Source of the DNA: Marvania coccoides
Taxonomy: Eukaryota > Chlorophyta > Trebouxiophyceae > Chlorellales > Chlorellaceae
Reading direction: 5' to 3'
Assembly (NCBI GenBank): GCA_963854735.1
Contig: OY978100.1
Coordinates: forward strand, 1,736,001 to 1,800,000
DNA length: 64,000 bases
Both the position numbers and the translations under genes were made by a program. How positions within the stretch are numbered: position 1 is the first letter of the stretch; each line of letters begins with the position of its first letter. Positions 10,848 to 21,204 of the stretch are shown one piece after another. Below the pieces are notes generated by a model. That model saw nothing but the letters and a program-made list of their open reading frames with translations. It was not told the DNA's origin and did not search any database.

Positions 10848-11776
10848 ATGCAGACGGCAATGCGCGGAGCGGTGGCCCCTGCCAAGGTGGCGTTCGCATC
10901 AAAGCCCGTTCGCAAGAACGTGCAGCGCAGCTTCAGGATGGTGACTCAGGCCAAGGTCAGTGCTTGGGTCAATTTGGATTGAAATTAGGGCCGCGGATGG
11001 CTTGGCAACGGGGAAACGTTGATTCGAGGCAGCTGGCGCGGCGCATTGTGCTCGCTCGCGGCGGTTCCACGCTTCTCAATTTATAATGCTCCAGTGGAAG
11101 GGGGGGGGGGAGGGCAGCGATGGAGCGACGAGCCGCTTAAACATTTCCCTTCGCCAAATCATCTGTTTTTTTCCTTCTCACCCCACCCTCCCTCTTCATT
11201 TCCCCAACAAACCAACAGGTGCAATACGACATCGTGGGCTCCTCCTACGCCAACGCCCTCGTGGATCTTGCCCAGGCCAAGGGCGCCCTGGAGGCCATTC
11301 ACACCGACGTCGACGCTCTGGCCTCCTTCATGAAGGACAACGCCGACATCAAGAACTTCCTCTCCAACCCCACCGTCAACGAGGACAAGAAGAAGGACCT
11401 GGTGAAGCGCATCGCCGCCGAGTCTGGCTTTAACCAGTACACTGTCAACTTCCTGGACCTGCTGATCGACCAGAGCCGAATTGAGGCTATCACCGAAATC
11501 TGCGAGGCCTTTGAGAAGAAGTACTGCTCGCTGACTGATACCATGGTCGCTAACCTGCGGTCCGCGGTGAAGCTTGAGCAGGAGCAGCAGTTCCTGATCG
11601 CCAAGAAGCTGCAGGAGCTGAGCGGCGCCAGGAACGTGAAGATCGTGCCTGTCATTGATGAGTCGCTCATCGCCGGCTTCGTGGTGGAGTGGGGAGCGTC
11701 CCAGATCGATCTGTCGGTCAAGGGCCAGCTCAACAAGATCAGCAGCGAGCTGATGGCCACCGCCAACGCCGTCTGA
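10848..11776 (+). CDS. atpD: Chloroplast ATP synthase delta subunit (CF1 delta)
   Basis: Two exons, 10848-10955 and 11219-11776, give 221-222 residues. Delta joins the CF1 head to the peripheral stalk of the thylakoid ATP synthase. Exon 1 encodes only a basic Ser/Ala-rich sequence (MQTAMRGAVAPAKVAFASK), a typical plastid transit peptide. Exon 2 carries the OSCP/delta fold: YANALVDLAQAKGALEAIHT, FLSNPTVNEDKKKDLVKRI, VNFLDLLIDQSRIEAITEI and the C-terminal VPVIDESLIAGFVVEWG, IDLSVKGQLNKI. The intron sits at the likely processing-site boundary. Codon use is strongly biased to C/G third positions, as expected for a highly expressed gene. Confidence 0.95.
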
Positions 11777-12170
11777 AGATGTTTTTGCCGGCGACGAGAA
11801 AAAAGGAAGATTTTACTGCTATCACGATAATTATTTTTTGGTTTTTTTTTATAGAGAAAGACAACACGAATACAATACGCTTAGTAGTGTACTGAATTTG
11901 ACCCCCCCCCACCACCTTACCCCTTCCTTTCACACTCAACGACGTGAATCCCTCCAAGCCGTTTCCCTGTGTTCCGTACCCCACGAGAGAATGAAAATTG
12001 TGCCAAACCATGGAAAATGAAAAAGTTTTGCCGGCTGCAAGGCGGGATTTGCACACATATTTTATTAGGCAGTCCCCCTCCGTTTGTGGTGTAATGGAAG
12101 ATTACCGTTGATAAAATTTGGAGACATATGAGAGAGAGCGATGGGTGCCTTACAGCAATGATGATATATA
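11777..12170. other. Convergent intergenic region
   Basis: 3' UTRs of the delta-subunit (+) and aminotransferase (-) genes meet here. The DNA is AT-rich, with a C tract at 11902-11910. No gene was recognised. Confidence 0.5.
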
Positions 12171-13870
12171 TCAAGAAGGAGGAACAGCAGAGGTTGCGTT
12201 TTGTTTGCTTCTGAGCACAGCCCCCAGCCGCTGCATGCCTTTATCTAGGTCAGCTGGTGTGGCGTGCGAAAAAGAAATTCGCACGTAGGGGCAGTCAGCA
12301 ATGGGGTGGCCTTGCGCCAGCGACGCGGCTGCTGCGATGCCGCCTGGCACCACCACCAGCCCAGCTTTCACCAGCTCTGGCAGCAGCTTGAGAGAGTCGC
12401 CAACGCCCAACAATTTCAGCCACTTTTGGGGGAAAAGGGGGAGCACCAACGGAGTTAGAACAGGATAACTTTTTATTCTAAAACAATTGCTAAATATATG
12501 TTTTGCTAAATTATAATTTCCCAATTCCTCTTAGAGCTTACCATGAACATTCCAGCCCTTGGGACGCTCCACTCTGCCAAACCCTCCAGCTCCCGCCTGG
12601 CAGCGGCCTCCAGCGCCGCAGCGCGCTCCGAGTACGCCTGTTGCGTGCCGCACAGGTGGCGGTGCACTCCCTCCTCCCCCCACTCCTTCAGCATCGCCAT
12701 CGCCATAGCTTGGCTCACCATGCTGGGCCCCATATTGGACGCCGACAGCGCCATGGCGATGCGCGTCGACAAAAACGGCGTCGCCGTGGCCCAGCCAAGC
12801 CGCAAACCGGGCGCAAACGATTTTGCGAAGGAATCCAGCCTCACAACTCTGCCGTCCTCGTCCATAGACAGGTAGCTGTCTATTTGAAGGCCCCGCAAGC
12901 CTGGCATTGCCGCGGCAGGGTCTGTGGGAAACTGAATGTAGCAGTACGGGTCATCTTCTAAAATAGCTAGGTCGTATTTTCGGCAAATTTCATAAATTTT
13001 CCGTTTGCGGGCTGCTGGGGCGACTGCGCCGGTGGGGTTCTGCCCGATGGGCACTGTGTAGAGTAGCTTCGGCATGGGCTGCGAGGCGGCCTGAATGCCG
13101 TGCAGCAGCGCTTCGAATCTGTCGGGAATGAGGCCATCGCGGTCTATCGGAGCTGCATGGGCTACGTAGCCCTGGGGGGCCACCGTGCACTCCTGTTGGA
13201 AACAATTTAAGGGAGAGGGATGAATGTGAAAATAATAGGGAGCTGAATTATTCGTATGGGTGCACTGGGCAGGATGTGGAGAGGAAAACATGATCGCCAT
13301 TTCTTTCTTCCAAAGAACATGTTTGCATGAAGGAAGCTAGGTACCAGAAAGTGGGGGTAGGTGAACTCTTCGACGACTATGCCGTCACCAGGGTTGAGCA
13401 GCAGCGACGTTGCAATCTGCAAACAAAAAAAACAACAATTGGGAGGACAATGAGAGGGGGAGTCAACTACTGTTTTAAAAAATGTAAAGATTTGAAGAAG
13501 AAGAGTTGGTGTGTACCTCTAGGCCGTGCGTACTGGAGTCGACGACGACGCAGCTGGGCTGCACAGCAGCTGGCGGAGCGTGCATTCGCTGCGTGTGCTC
13601 GTTGCACCACGAATTCAACTGTGGCAGACCGGTGGGGCTAATGTTGTACTGCTGCTGCGCCAGTTGGGCAGGCACGGTGACTTTTTGGCCGTCAGACAGC
13701 TCCACGTGGATGGATTTAATAGGAAAGCATTCAGGCGGCGGTAAACCGCCGTGCAGGCCCACCACATCGCCACTGGGGACCTGCGACACCAACTCTTTCA
13801 GGAGTCCGAAAGTGAGGCGCTGCCCCTTGTCGCTCAATTGCGGCTGAAAAGAATCCTTCTTGGGTTGCAT
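12171..13870 (-). CDS. PLP-dependent class I/II aminotransferase (ARO8/AADAT-like)
   Basis: Four exons on the minus strand: 13870-13517, 13416-13345 (72 nt), 13192-12542 and 12422-12171, giving 442 residues. Fold type I hallmarks are present: YNISPTGLPQLNSW, NPGDGIVVEEFTYPHF, YTVPIGQNPTGAVAP, ILEDDPYCYIQFP and the PLP-lysine motif RLDSFAKSFAPGLRLGW, with the Schiff-base lysine near residue 266. The splice GMFM|WLKLLGV restores the usual motif. The family (2-aminoadipate, kynurenine and aromatic aminotransferases of the ARO8/AADAT group) accepts several amino acids, so the substrate cannot be set from sequence. No clear targeting peptide is visible. It diverges from the MYND gene. Confidence 0.9.
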
Positions 13871-14271
13871 TGTCTCGAGATAATGGATCGAAAAAAAATT
13901 GAAAATGTTCAAGAGCCAAGTTTTTTGGCTCGTAATGCATATTTACCTGCAATTTTTTAATTTGTCTATTTAGTTTGAAGGCATTAAACGAGTTGCGTTT
14001 TGCATTATAAAGCAATTTTAACTGTAAAAAAAGCCAAAACTCCCCCATTCGCCCATTGTTTCATCTAAAATAAATCTAAAAAATCGACCGAGTTCTACTG
14101 ATCCCATCCACTTGCTAATTGTCCCTCTATTCCTTCCGAGCGGAGTTTCAATTTTAACTTTAATCCCAACTCGGTTTCGCTTCCTTCACCGCTTTTTAAA
14201 CCAATTACAGCAGTAAAATTTGCCCACATTAGCCCTCCATAATCGAGCCGCCTTCGTCTTCGCTTCAATAA
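13871..14271. other. Divergent intergenic region with unresolved 5' end of MYND gene
   Basis: This holds the aminotransferase promoter and whatever starts the MYND gene. No ATG in the MYND reading frame exists between the in-frame stop at 14269 and the coding region. A short plus-strand frame beginning at ATG 13884 could be a leader exon but lacks a convincing donor. Confidence 0.4.
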
Positions 14272-15700
14272 ATCCCTTCTCCATCGCCACCGCGACCTTC
14301 CTCCCCTATTACTTCTCCCCTGCCGGCGTGGCGGGAGAACTTGCTCAAAGTCCCTAAGGAGCAGCAATGCACCACTCAGCGTGGCCTGCTGCGCGCGCTG
14401 GAGCTCAGCCAATTTCTGATCGACCTCAAGGCAAGCGGCAAGCCTCTCACGTTTGGCTCAGAAACCTTCCGAGCAGTCCTGGCCTTCATTGAAATAAAGT
14501 ATCTACCGGTCCAGTTTAACACAGTTTGGATCTTTTTGCCCGATGATATCAACACAACGGTGAAGAGAGACTTGGCTCAAGATGTGGCCGCCGTCATCAT
14601 CCACGAGCTCAATTACCGAGTCTACGCTCCTCGGCTCGCTTTTCTTTCCACCATAACCTCTTTGATGCTAGAAATTTCTCGTTCTAGGGGCATTGTATTT
14701 CCAGAGGGGGCCCCTGTGCCGACACTGGAAGCTTTGTTGAACCCACCTGGCGGTCCAGCAGCTTTTGACCGCGATGCTTTCTTAAAGCAGCACGGCTCCA
14801 CCCTAGCAACCCAAAATTTGATCGAAATATCCATGGCACTGGAGCTCTATGACCTCCTCGTCGAAGACAAGGCCACTGGGACCGCTCAGCAGGCCACAGC
14901 TTCGGCTTGGCTTCGCCAAGCTAAAGTGCTGAGCGACGTAAACAGCCCCATATCGTCCTCTTGGTACATCATGGGGCGATCTATGTCATATATCAGAGTC
15001 GCATCGGGGATTCGAGGCTTGCCTGCTCTGACTGCCAAAATGTTTGAAGCAGAGAAGCGATTTTTGGAGGCATGCGAAGCTGAGTCTCCGAAAGACCCAT
15101 TTCGAACGGCTCTGTGCGTGTATGATTGCTGGCACGGACAGGTGGAAGTACAACGCGGTAGAGGCTCTGTTTGAAATGGGGAAAGCTGCGATAGCAGAGT
15201 GCAAGCCATGGATGCCGCCCATCATTCGTAAATTGGCTCTCTCCAGCCTCAATCGAGAAGCTGAACTCGTGCTAGCTGCTGCACGGCGCACGTATCCTAC
15301 GAATTACACGAGGTTTACGATTCGCCCCATGGAGGACTTTGAAAGTTTGGCTGCTGAAATTACAGTCAACGTAGCCGTGCATGAGTGTGCTGCCTGCGGG
15401 AAATCCAGTAGGGACATGAGCTGCTGCGCTGGGGTAAGGCATCTCTGTTTATTTTATGTTTACTGCGATTCATTAGATGATCCTGGCAGACCGACTTTAT
15501 AAATTGATTTTCTTTCTATTTTTAAATAACTCATACTAGTAGTGCCGCACCACCTGGTACTGCTCACGGGTAAGATAGATGCATGGTTATTAGTGTAGTT
15601 TAGCTCCCGTTTTTCGAATGTTAATATATTATTATTTTAGCTCTTGCAGGAATGCAAACGCCGCCACTGGAAGATCCACAAAACAGAATGCAAGGCATGA
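14272..15700 (+). CDS. MYND zinc-finger protein with helical repeats; frame break and uncertain start
   Basis: Coding frame is open from 14272 (stop at 14269) but has no ATG before 14665, so the 5' end is unresolved. The long helical region runs to about 15113, then the frame shifts by one and continues to 15433; microexon 15543-15569 and last exon 15650-15700 complete a MYND finger. Joined ligands read CAACG, SCCAGCRTTWYCSR and ECKRRHWKIHKTEC, a full set of Cys/His zinc ligands. MYND fingers bind proline-rich partners. The frame change can be explained by a 28-nt GT-AG intron (15114-15141) or by one extra base near 15138, which would give the natural-looking YDCWHGRWKYNAVEAL. The upstream helices may be TPR-like. 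It may be intact, mis-sequenced or a recent pseudogene. Confidence 0.6.
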
Positions 15701-15830
15701 CGAGGTCGTGTGTACTGCTGAATGCACCTTAAAGAAAGCGTGTTTACATGCTGCGTGAATTTTTCACTGCATTAAAGACAAAGAAAGAAAGATGCCATTC
15801 TCCTTTTAAAACAACGCCAATTTCGCCATT

Positions 15831-18800
15831 TCATTGCCTCCCGCCAGCAGCAGCAGCAGCACTCCGCGTCACCACGCTGGTGTTGTTCAGCATCCCCTTG
15901 CCAAAGTATTCAGCCACCAAGCCAAACCCATCAGGGGCCGCCTTCAGCCGCCTGAAGAATGCGTCCTTGTCCGCAGCTGACGCCTTGTGGCTACGCTGCA
16001 GCTCTCTCACCCTGCGGTGCTCGGGCGCACACAGCGGACACTCCTGCCCCTCCACCCCGTCGCCCAGCGTCCGCAGATTGAAAGAATGGCAGCACAAAAA
16101 GTGCACAGAAGGGAGCTCCAGCGGCGCGCCTGTCTGGGAGTCGCGGTTGGACTGAAATATCACAGGTTCGGTGGTCAGCCGCCGCACCGCCGCCTCCGCT
16201 GCCTCAACCTCGGCTTTTAAAGCATCGATTTCTTCCACGTCTGCTGCGATGGCCCTGCTGTCCGCCTGCAGCGCCCTGGTGACGTAGTCCTTCACCATCT
16301 CCAGCCGTAGGTGGGGGTTACGCGCCAGCACGGGCAGCACCGCCAGCGGCGGCAGAATCCCGCCGCCCTCGATCCTTGCCAGCAGCTCCCGCAGCGTCGA
16401 AGAGGCGCCAGGCCCCGCCGCAGGGGACGACAGCAGCTCCAACGCGTCGTGCCATACTTCCGGGTCCCCGCCCGCAGCGGCAGAGCCGTGCGCTTCACAC
16501 GCCTCCAGCAGAGCCCCCCAATCCCGCGCCGCCGCCAGCACCGCCACCGCTTCCCTAAACTCGCGGCGGTTGGTGTGCAGGAAGACGAGGCCCTCGTGAA
16601 AGGAGTGCAGGCGGCAGGTGGTCAACGCTCGGTCAACGTCGTAAGCCGGCTCCATCCCAGGCGGCCACCCCCGTCTCAACAAATCTAGAGCCTCTGCCCG
16701 GTCGCCATTCTGCCGTGTTGTGGTGCTGCTGGGACTGCCGTTGAAGGAGGAAGGGCCTGCAGCAGCCCTGCCCTCCACAACACTGCCTGAAGCTGACGTA
16801 CAGCCAGTTGTACTTGCCACACTGGGTGTATTGCTGAGGTACAAATCCAGGAGGGTGTGGTACAGCGTTTGCCTGGACGGCAGGTTGGGGTGGCCCATGG
16901 CGAGGATGGCCACGCAGGCATAGCGCAAGTCGTCGGGGCGCTCGGTGTAGAGGTGCGTGAAATCCGCCAAGTTCGCCACAAACGCAGTGCCGTCAGCGGC
17001 GGCAGTTTCTTTAGTAGAAGAAGAAAGTTTGGAAGAGGAAGCGACAGAGAAGTCGGAGGCGGGGAGGCACAGCTCCATGAGCAATGCGGTAAAGCCGACG
17101 GGCTCTGCCGCGAGCAGCGGTTTGCCAAAGCGGTGCATGGCGGCAGCAGCCGCCCGCCGAGGCAGACTTTTGATGTACTCCAGCGCTTCGCCGCACTGCT
17201 GGCACTCCTCCAACAGCACCGAGAGGTAGTCGTCGGATAGTCCGGCAGCCAGGGCCAGCCGTGCCGCGTGCTGCGGGTAGCCAGCATAGCGCAGCACAGC
17301 GATGGCGGCGGCAGCGTCAAAGCGCGGAGGGGCCCCTGATGCCCTGACCGCGTCGCTCTTTTGGATGAATGCGTCGATTTTGGAGACGTCCCGCAGCTTG
17401 GTGTAGCAGTTGAGCAGCAGCGAGGTGTGGTCGGGCGTGGCCAGGCCCTGAAGGCGGGAAAAATAAAATCATTAAGTTTTTGAATGATGGGAAGAAGAAA
17501 CTTGGGATTGACGAAAAAAAAAGCTTCTTAAGCAATAATGTTATCACTAGGCACATTTATGCTAACAAAATTAGTGCTCAAATTTCATAAATATTGCAAC
17601 GTACCGCCTCATGCACTGCCTCGAGGTACGACGTGAGATTGTGGACACGCTGGGCGTCCAAAAATCTTTGGATGACATAGGAGGGCTCCAGGTGACCCAC
17701 CGTGGCCGAGTATTGCGCTGCTGCCCCCTCGTAGTCGCGCTTATTGTACAGAAAGTCGCCAAAGCTGCGCCGCACCTCCGTCACGACTTTGGGACCTGAA
17801 AAAAGGTTAATTGATGGATGACGAAGTTGAAATTTTATTCGGAATGAAAAACTAGTATCAAGCGTGACAAGAACTGCCCCAATTATAAAGCCTTTCTTGC
17901 AGACAATTGACCCTCGCAAAGATTTCCATTACGTGACAATAGTTTCAAATCAACCATTAAACACCGTGCTCTAATAATCAACCTCTCACCTGCGTTCTCG
18001 CTCTGCGCCACCCGCAGCGCCAGCTGGAAAGATCTGCTCTTGAACAGCGACTCCAGGCGCTGCTCCAGGCTCCGCTCCTCAAAATGCAACACCTCCCCCG
18101 AAGCATCAGCAAGCGCCACCCCCCGCCGCCCAGCAATCAGCCACCGCACCGGCAGCTCCACAGGCGCTGATGCCGCCACCAGTTTGTTAGCAACGTCAAA
18201 AACGCGCAGCACCGCCCCTTCGCCGCCCTTTCCCGAGTCTTCAGACACCACCGCAGCCACGTAGCGTTTAAATGCTACCAGAGCGTGCTTTGGTCCGCGA
18301 ATCGCTGCTGCCGCTTTTCGCCCCTCTTCAGCCGTGTAGAAAAAGACAGCATCGGGGCTGGGAACCAGAAGCTCGCCGTCTTGGGTGACCGCTGAGCAGC
18401 CGGGGCCGGCGCCGCAGTCGTCTTCGAGGAGGGTTCTCCCCGTAGAAAGATCCAGCGCTACGACAGAGCTGGAAGAAAGCGTGAAAAGATGACGAGAGGT
18501 GGCAGCGCCGGCAAAGTGCAGTGCTGTCACAGCGGGGGCATTACGCAGCACGTGCCGCCCAAAGGGAGCCGTCAGCTTCCCCTTAGCTGCGTCCCCTCGG
18601 AAAATGTAAACACCGCCAGTTGAGGTGCCTACAGCCACGACCGCGGTGGGCCACGCATCGCAGCAAGCGGCGGCAGCCGTCAAGGTGCCTTCTGGAAGCT
18701 TGCTGGAGACGAAAACCTTGGCGGAGGCTATGGCTGTGGGGGTCACACCGCTGCGGAGCCCGGAAATGCCCCAAACCTTGAGGGAGAGGCTCTTCAGACC

Positions 18801-19136
18801 GTCCTCAGCCTCTCCCAGCGCAATAAGCCGCCCCTGTGGATTGACATGGGTTGTAGAATTGCCATAAGGATAAAAAGGGAGGTTTTGGTGAGGGCGGTGA
18901 ATGAAAAAACGCATTTTTACCTGAGAAACATTCAAAAAGTGCACGGGGCCGGCGAAGGCTGAGAAAGTGGCCTTGATAGAGAAGTCACGGTCCATGCAGA
19001 CCACCAGACCGTCGGCAGAGGCCAGCCAGACGTCGTCATCTTCACCTGCACATCCAGTGGTGCCCTCTGGGGTATGCACCTCCCTGTGGCGCCCCTCGTC
19101 GAAAAATTTGAATTTTTTCCACCCGATCGACGCCAT
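15831..19136 (-). CDS. VPS11: VPS11, shared CORVET/HOPS core subunit
   Basis: Four exons on the minus strand: 19136-18921, 18833-17990, 17795-17605 and 17447-15831, giving 955 residues. The N-terminus MASIGWKKFKFFDE matches VPS11, followed by a propeller-like region. A clathrin-repeat region includes VTEVRRSFGDFLYNKRDYEG, LATPDHTSLLLNCYTKLRDV and DWGALLEACEAHG. The C-terminus has LELPSVHFLCCHSFN and ECPLCAPEHRRV, then FGLVAEYFGKGMLNN, all VPS11 hallmarks. VPS11 is an integrator of tethering complexes for endosome and vacuole fusion. The RING is degenerate: the expected first CxxC is replaced by FQSNRDSQTGAP, and the HSFHxxC part reads HSFNLRT, so several zinc ligands are missing. Confidence 0.93.
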
Positions 19137-20155
19137 TGTGGCGAGGTGGTAGCGAGAAAGAGCGCTGCAAGCGAGGATCAGCAAGCGATCAGAGGGCAAT
19201 TCATGGTGAACAGCAGCACCCAAAACTCAGCATAGCAAGACCACAAGAATTAAAATGCGTGTAGAACGATTTCAAAGAAGTTTGAAAACTTGCTCAGAAC
19301 ACAAAAAAAATTGGAACCGGTACATCATATCGCGGTATGTCTATGCAAAATAGGTACATTCTGGAATTTTGCAGGCTGGTTTCTTACTGTCTAATGTATC
19401 TACTGATCAAATTTCAGAGTGCGCTTGCAATAGCGGAGATGGAGTTGCCTTTAAATTTTAGCTTCTGGTACTGTAGAATGCAGCCTCTCTAAACTCCACC
19501 AACTCGATATAGCAACATTCAATAGCTATTTCAAGCTGCATGCGGTGCGTGCGTGTCCATTTCAGCTGCATATTTAACTATGCATATCACCGCTCTTGGC
19601 GACACCGAGCATGCTCTAATTCCGGCTGAAATCGCATCTATCGGCTGCAAGTCATCTAATAAGATGACGTGTGATTTGAGCGGGGGGTGGAGGTGGAGGG
19701 TGAGGAGGGGGGGTGCATCTCCACTGGCTGGACAGCTGCAGCACTCCATTTCAGAGGCTGCAAGGGGGCTCTCGTAGGCGACGTTCCAGTGAGCCAGGGC
19801 AGATTTTGGCGAGTAATTTGACATGTGTATTACTTTGAGCGACTATCCAGCCTCGAAGACCTCGAAATCCCGCTGTTTTCTCGTGCAAAGGCGTGATCAA
19901 AATTTCCTGAAGGCTGCGAACTCCGAGAAGACCCATTTCTGCTTAAATAACAAGACGCGTAACTGATAAAAAAGCAAATGAAAATGTTTTTTTTTTAAAT
20001 GGCGCATTTTTGAACATCACGAAAAAGGGAGTCCGACGGGCGCACCCCTCTGAGAAAAAGCTGCAAAATAACAATCAAAATTTTATACACGTTCAGCATT
20101 ACAGCTATATGCTGATATTGACTCAGGTCCCAATAGAATAACAATACAACTCGAC
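19137..20155. other. Intergenic region, about 1 kb
   Basis: This holds the VPS11 promoter and the promoter of the downstream plus-strand gene. A GGGTGG-rich stretch lies at 19680-19712. A minus-strand frame of about 60 codons beginning at ATG 19936 looks mildly coding but has no family or supporting splice sites. Confidence 0.5.
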
Positions 20156-21019
20156 ATGAACATGCGTGTCGCCCCTTGTGCGCACGAGACTCCAGCGTTC
20201 GTCTGCCGAAGTCGCGCCCATGCCCCAGCGCTGCCATGCCGACTCCCACGCCGCGCAGAAAGGGTGAAAGCCCGTTCATTTCAAGAGCCCCCTCCAGCTG
20301 GCGGCGAAGAAGACGGGGACCCCAAGCTGCAGGACGCCCTCGTCAACATGATTAAGCTCGAAATAGAGAAGAAACAGGTAAAACGCAGTGGACATCATTT
20401 TCACCTCACAAGCCTCATTTCCACAATTTTGGCCGTTGCCACCATGCAAATTGGCTCATTCTCCATTGATTTTGCACGTGTTCAGGTGGAGGAGTACGTG
20501 GAAGAAAGTGGAGATAAGCTCAAGCAGATCGCTGAGGAGGCTAAAGAGGAAATTGAGCGAATGGGGGACCTGGGGCGATTGAGGGGCGAGGTGGCCTTTG
20601 ACTCAGCGTTGGCAGACATAAACCGCGAGGCAGACGAGTTTGAGGAGCAGCTGCGGCGCAACCGGGAAGAACTAGAGGCCCAGGACGCTGAGTTCAGCGC
20701 CTGGGAGAGCGGTGTGGCTGCCTCACGCAGCGAAGGCCAATTTTTCAAGACACTGTATCAGGACGACAAAAAGAAGCCTGTGGGGGAGGATTTGGAGGCG
20801 CTGAAGGCGCGGGCGGCGAAGGTGAAGGAGCCTGCGCGGCAAGAGGTGGCCTCCCCGCTGCGTTTTTACCTTTTCATGGCGTTGGCGTTTTTGTTGGTTG
20901 CCGACGTTGGGGCCGACCTGGCCACCGAGACGCCCTCTTGGGGCCCGGATTTGCTGTACTCTGGACTGGCGGGACTGGCAGTGTGGCTGGCGATCAACGA
21001 AAAGCGGGCCATGGTGTGA
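20156..21019 (+). CDS. Putative plastid membrane protein with coiled coil
   Basis: Two exons, 20156-20377 and 20486-21019, give 251 residues. The N-terminus is Arg/Ala/Pro-rich with few acids (MNMRVAPCAHETPAFVCRSR), consistent with a plastid transit peptide. A charged helical region follows (LVNMIKLEIEKKQVEEYVEE, EEAKEEIERMGDLGRLRGEV, READEFEEQLRRNREELEAQ) and two hydrophobic segments close the protein (LRFYLFMALAFLLVADVGA and DLLYSGLAGLAVWLAINE). I do not recognise a named family, though the layout resembles small plant thylakoid or envelope proteins. The 108-nt intron is in frame and has no stop, so an unspliced transcript would insert 36 residues including a hydrophobic stretch. Confidence 0.65.
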   Translation: MNMRVAPCAHETPAFVCRSRAHAPALPCRLPRRAERVKARSFQEPPPAGGEEDGDPKLQDALVNMIKLEIEKKQVKRSGHHFHLTSLISTILAVATMQIGSFSIDFARVQVEEYVEESGDKLKQIAEEAKEEIERMGDLGRLRGEVAFDSALADINREADEFEEQLRRNREELEAQDAEFSAWESGVAASRSEGQFFKTLYQDDKKKPVGEDLEALKARAAKVKEPARQEVASPLRFYLFMALAFLLVADVGADLATETPSWGPDLLYSGLAGLAVWLAINEKRAMV

Positions 21020-21204
21020 AAAATTGGTGTTTGGGTCTGCAGAGAAAGCGCAATTAGAAAATTGATGTGGGCGAGGCGGCGCTCAATAATTCGCTTTGAT
21101 TGTGTACACTATTTGTATTGATATCACTTATAAAAGCCGAGCTTGATCATCGGAACATCGCCGGGTCTACTTCGCTTTCGGGTGTTGGAGACAGCCCGGG
21201 AGAG

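Noticed and set aside
19751..19936. Minus-strand frame MGLLGVRSLQEILITPLHEK in the VPS11 upstream region
   Set aside because: Mildly protein-like but only about 60 codons, no family, no supporting splice sites; chance frame more likely.
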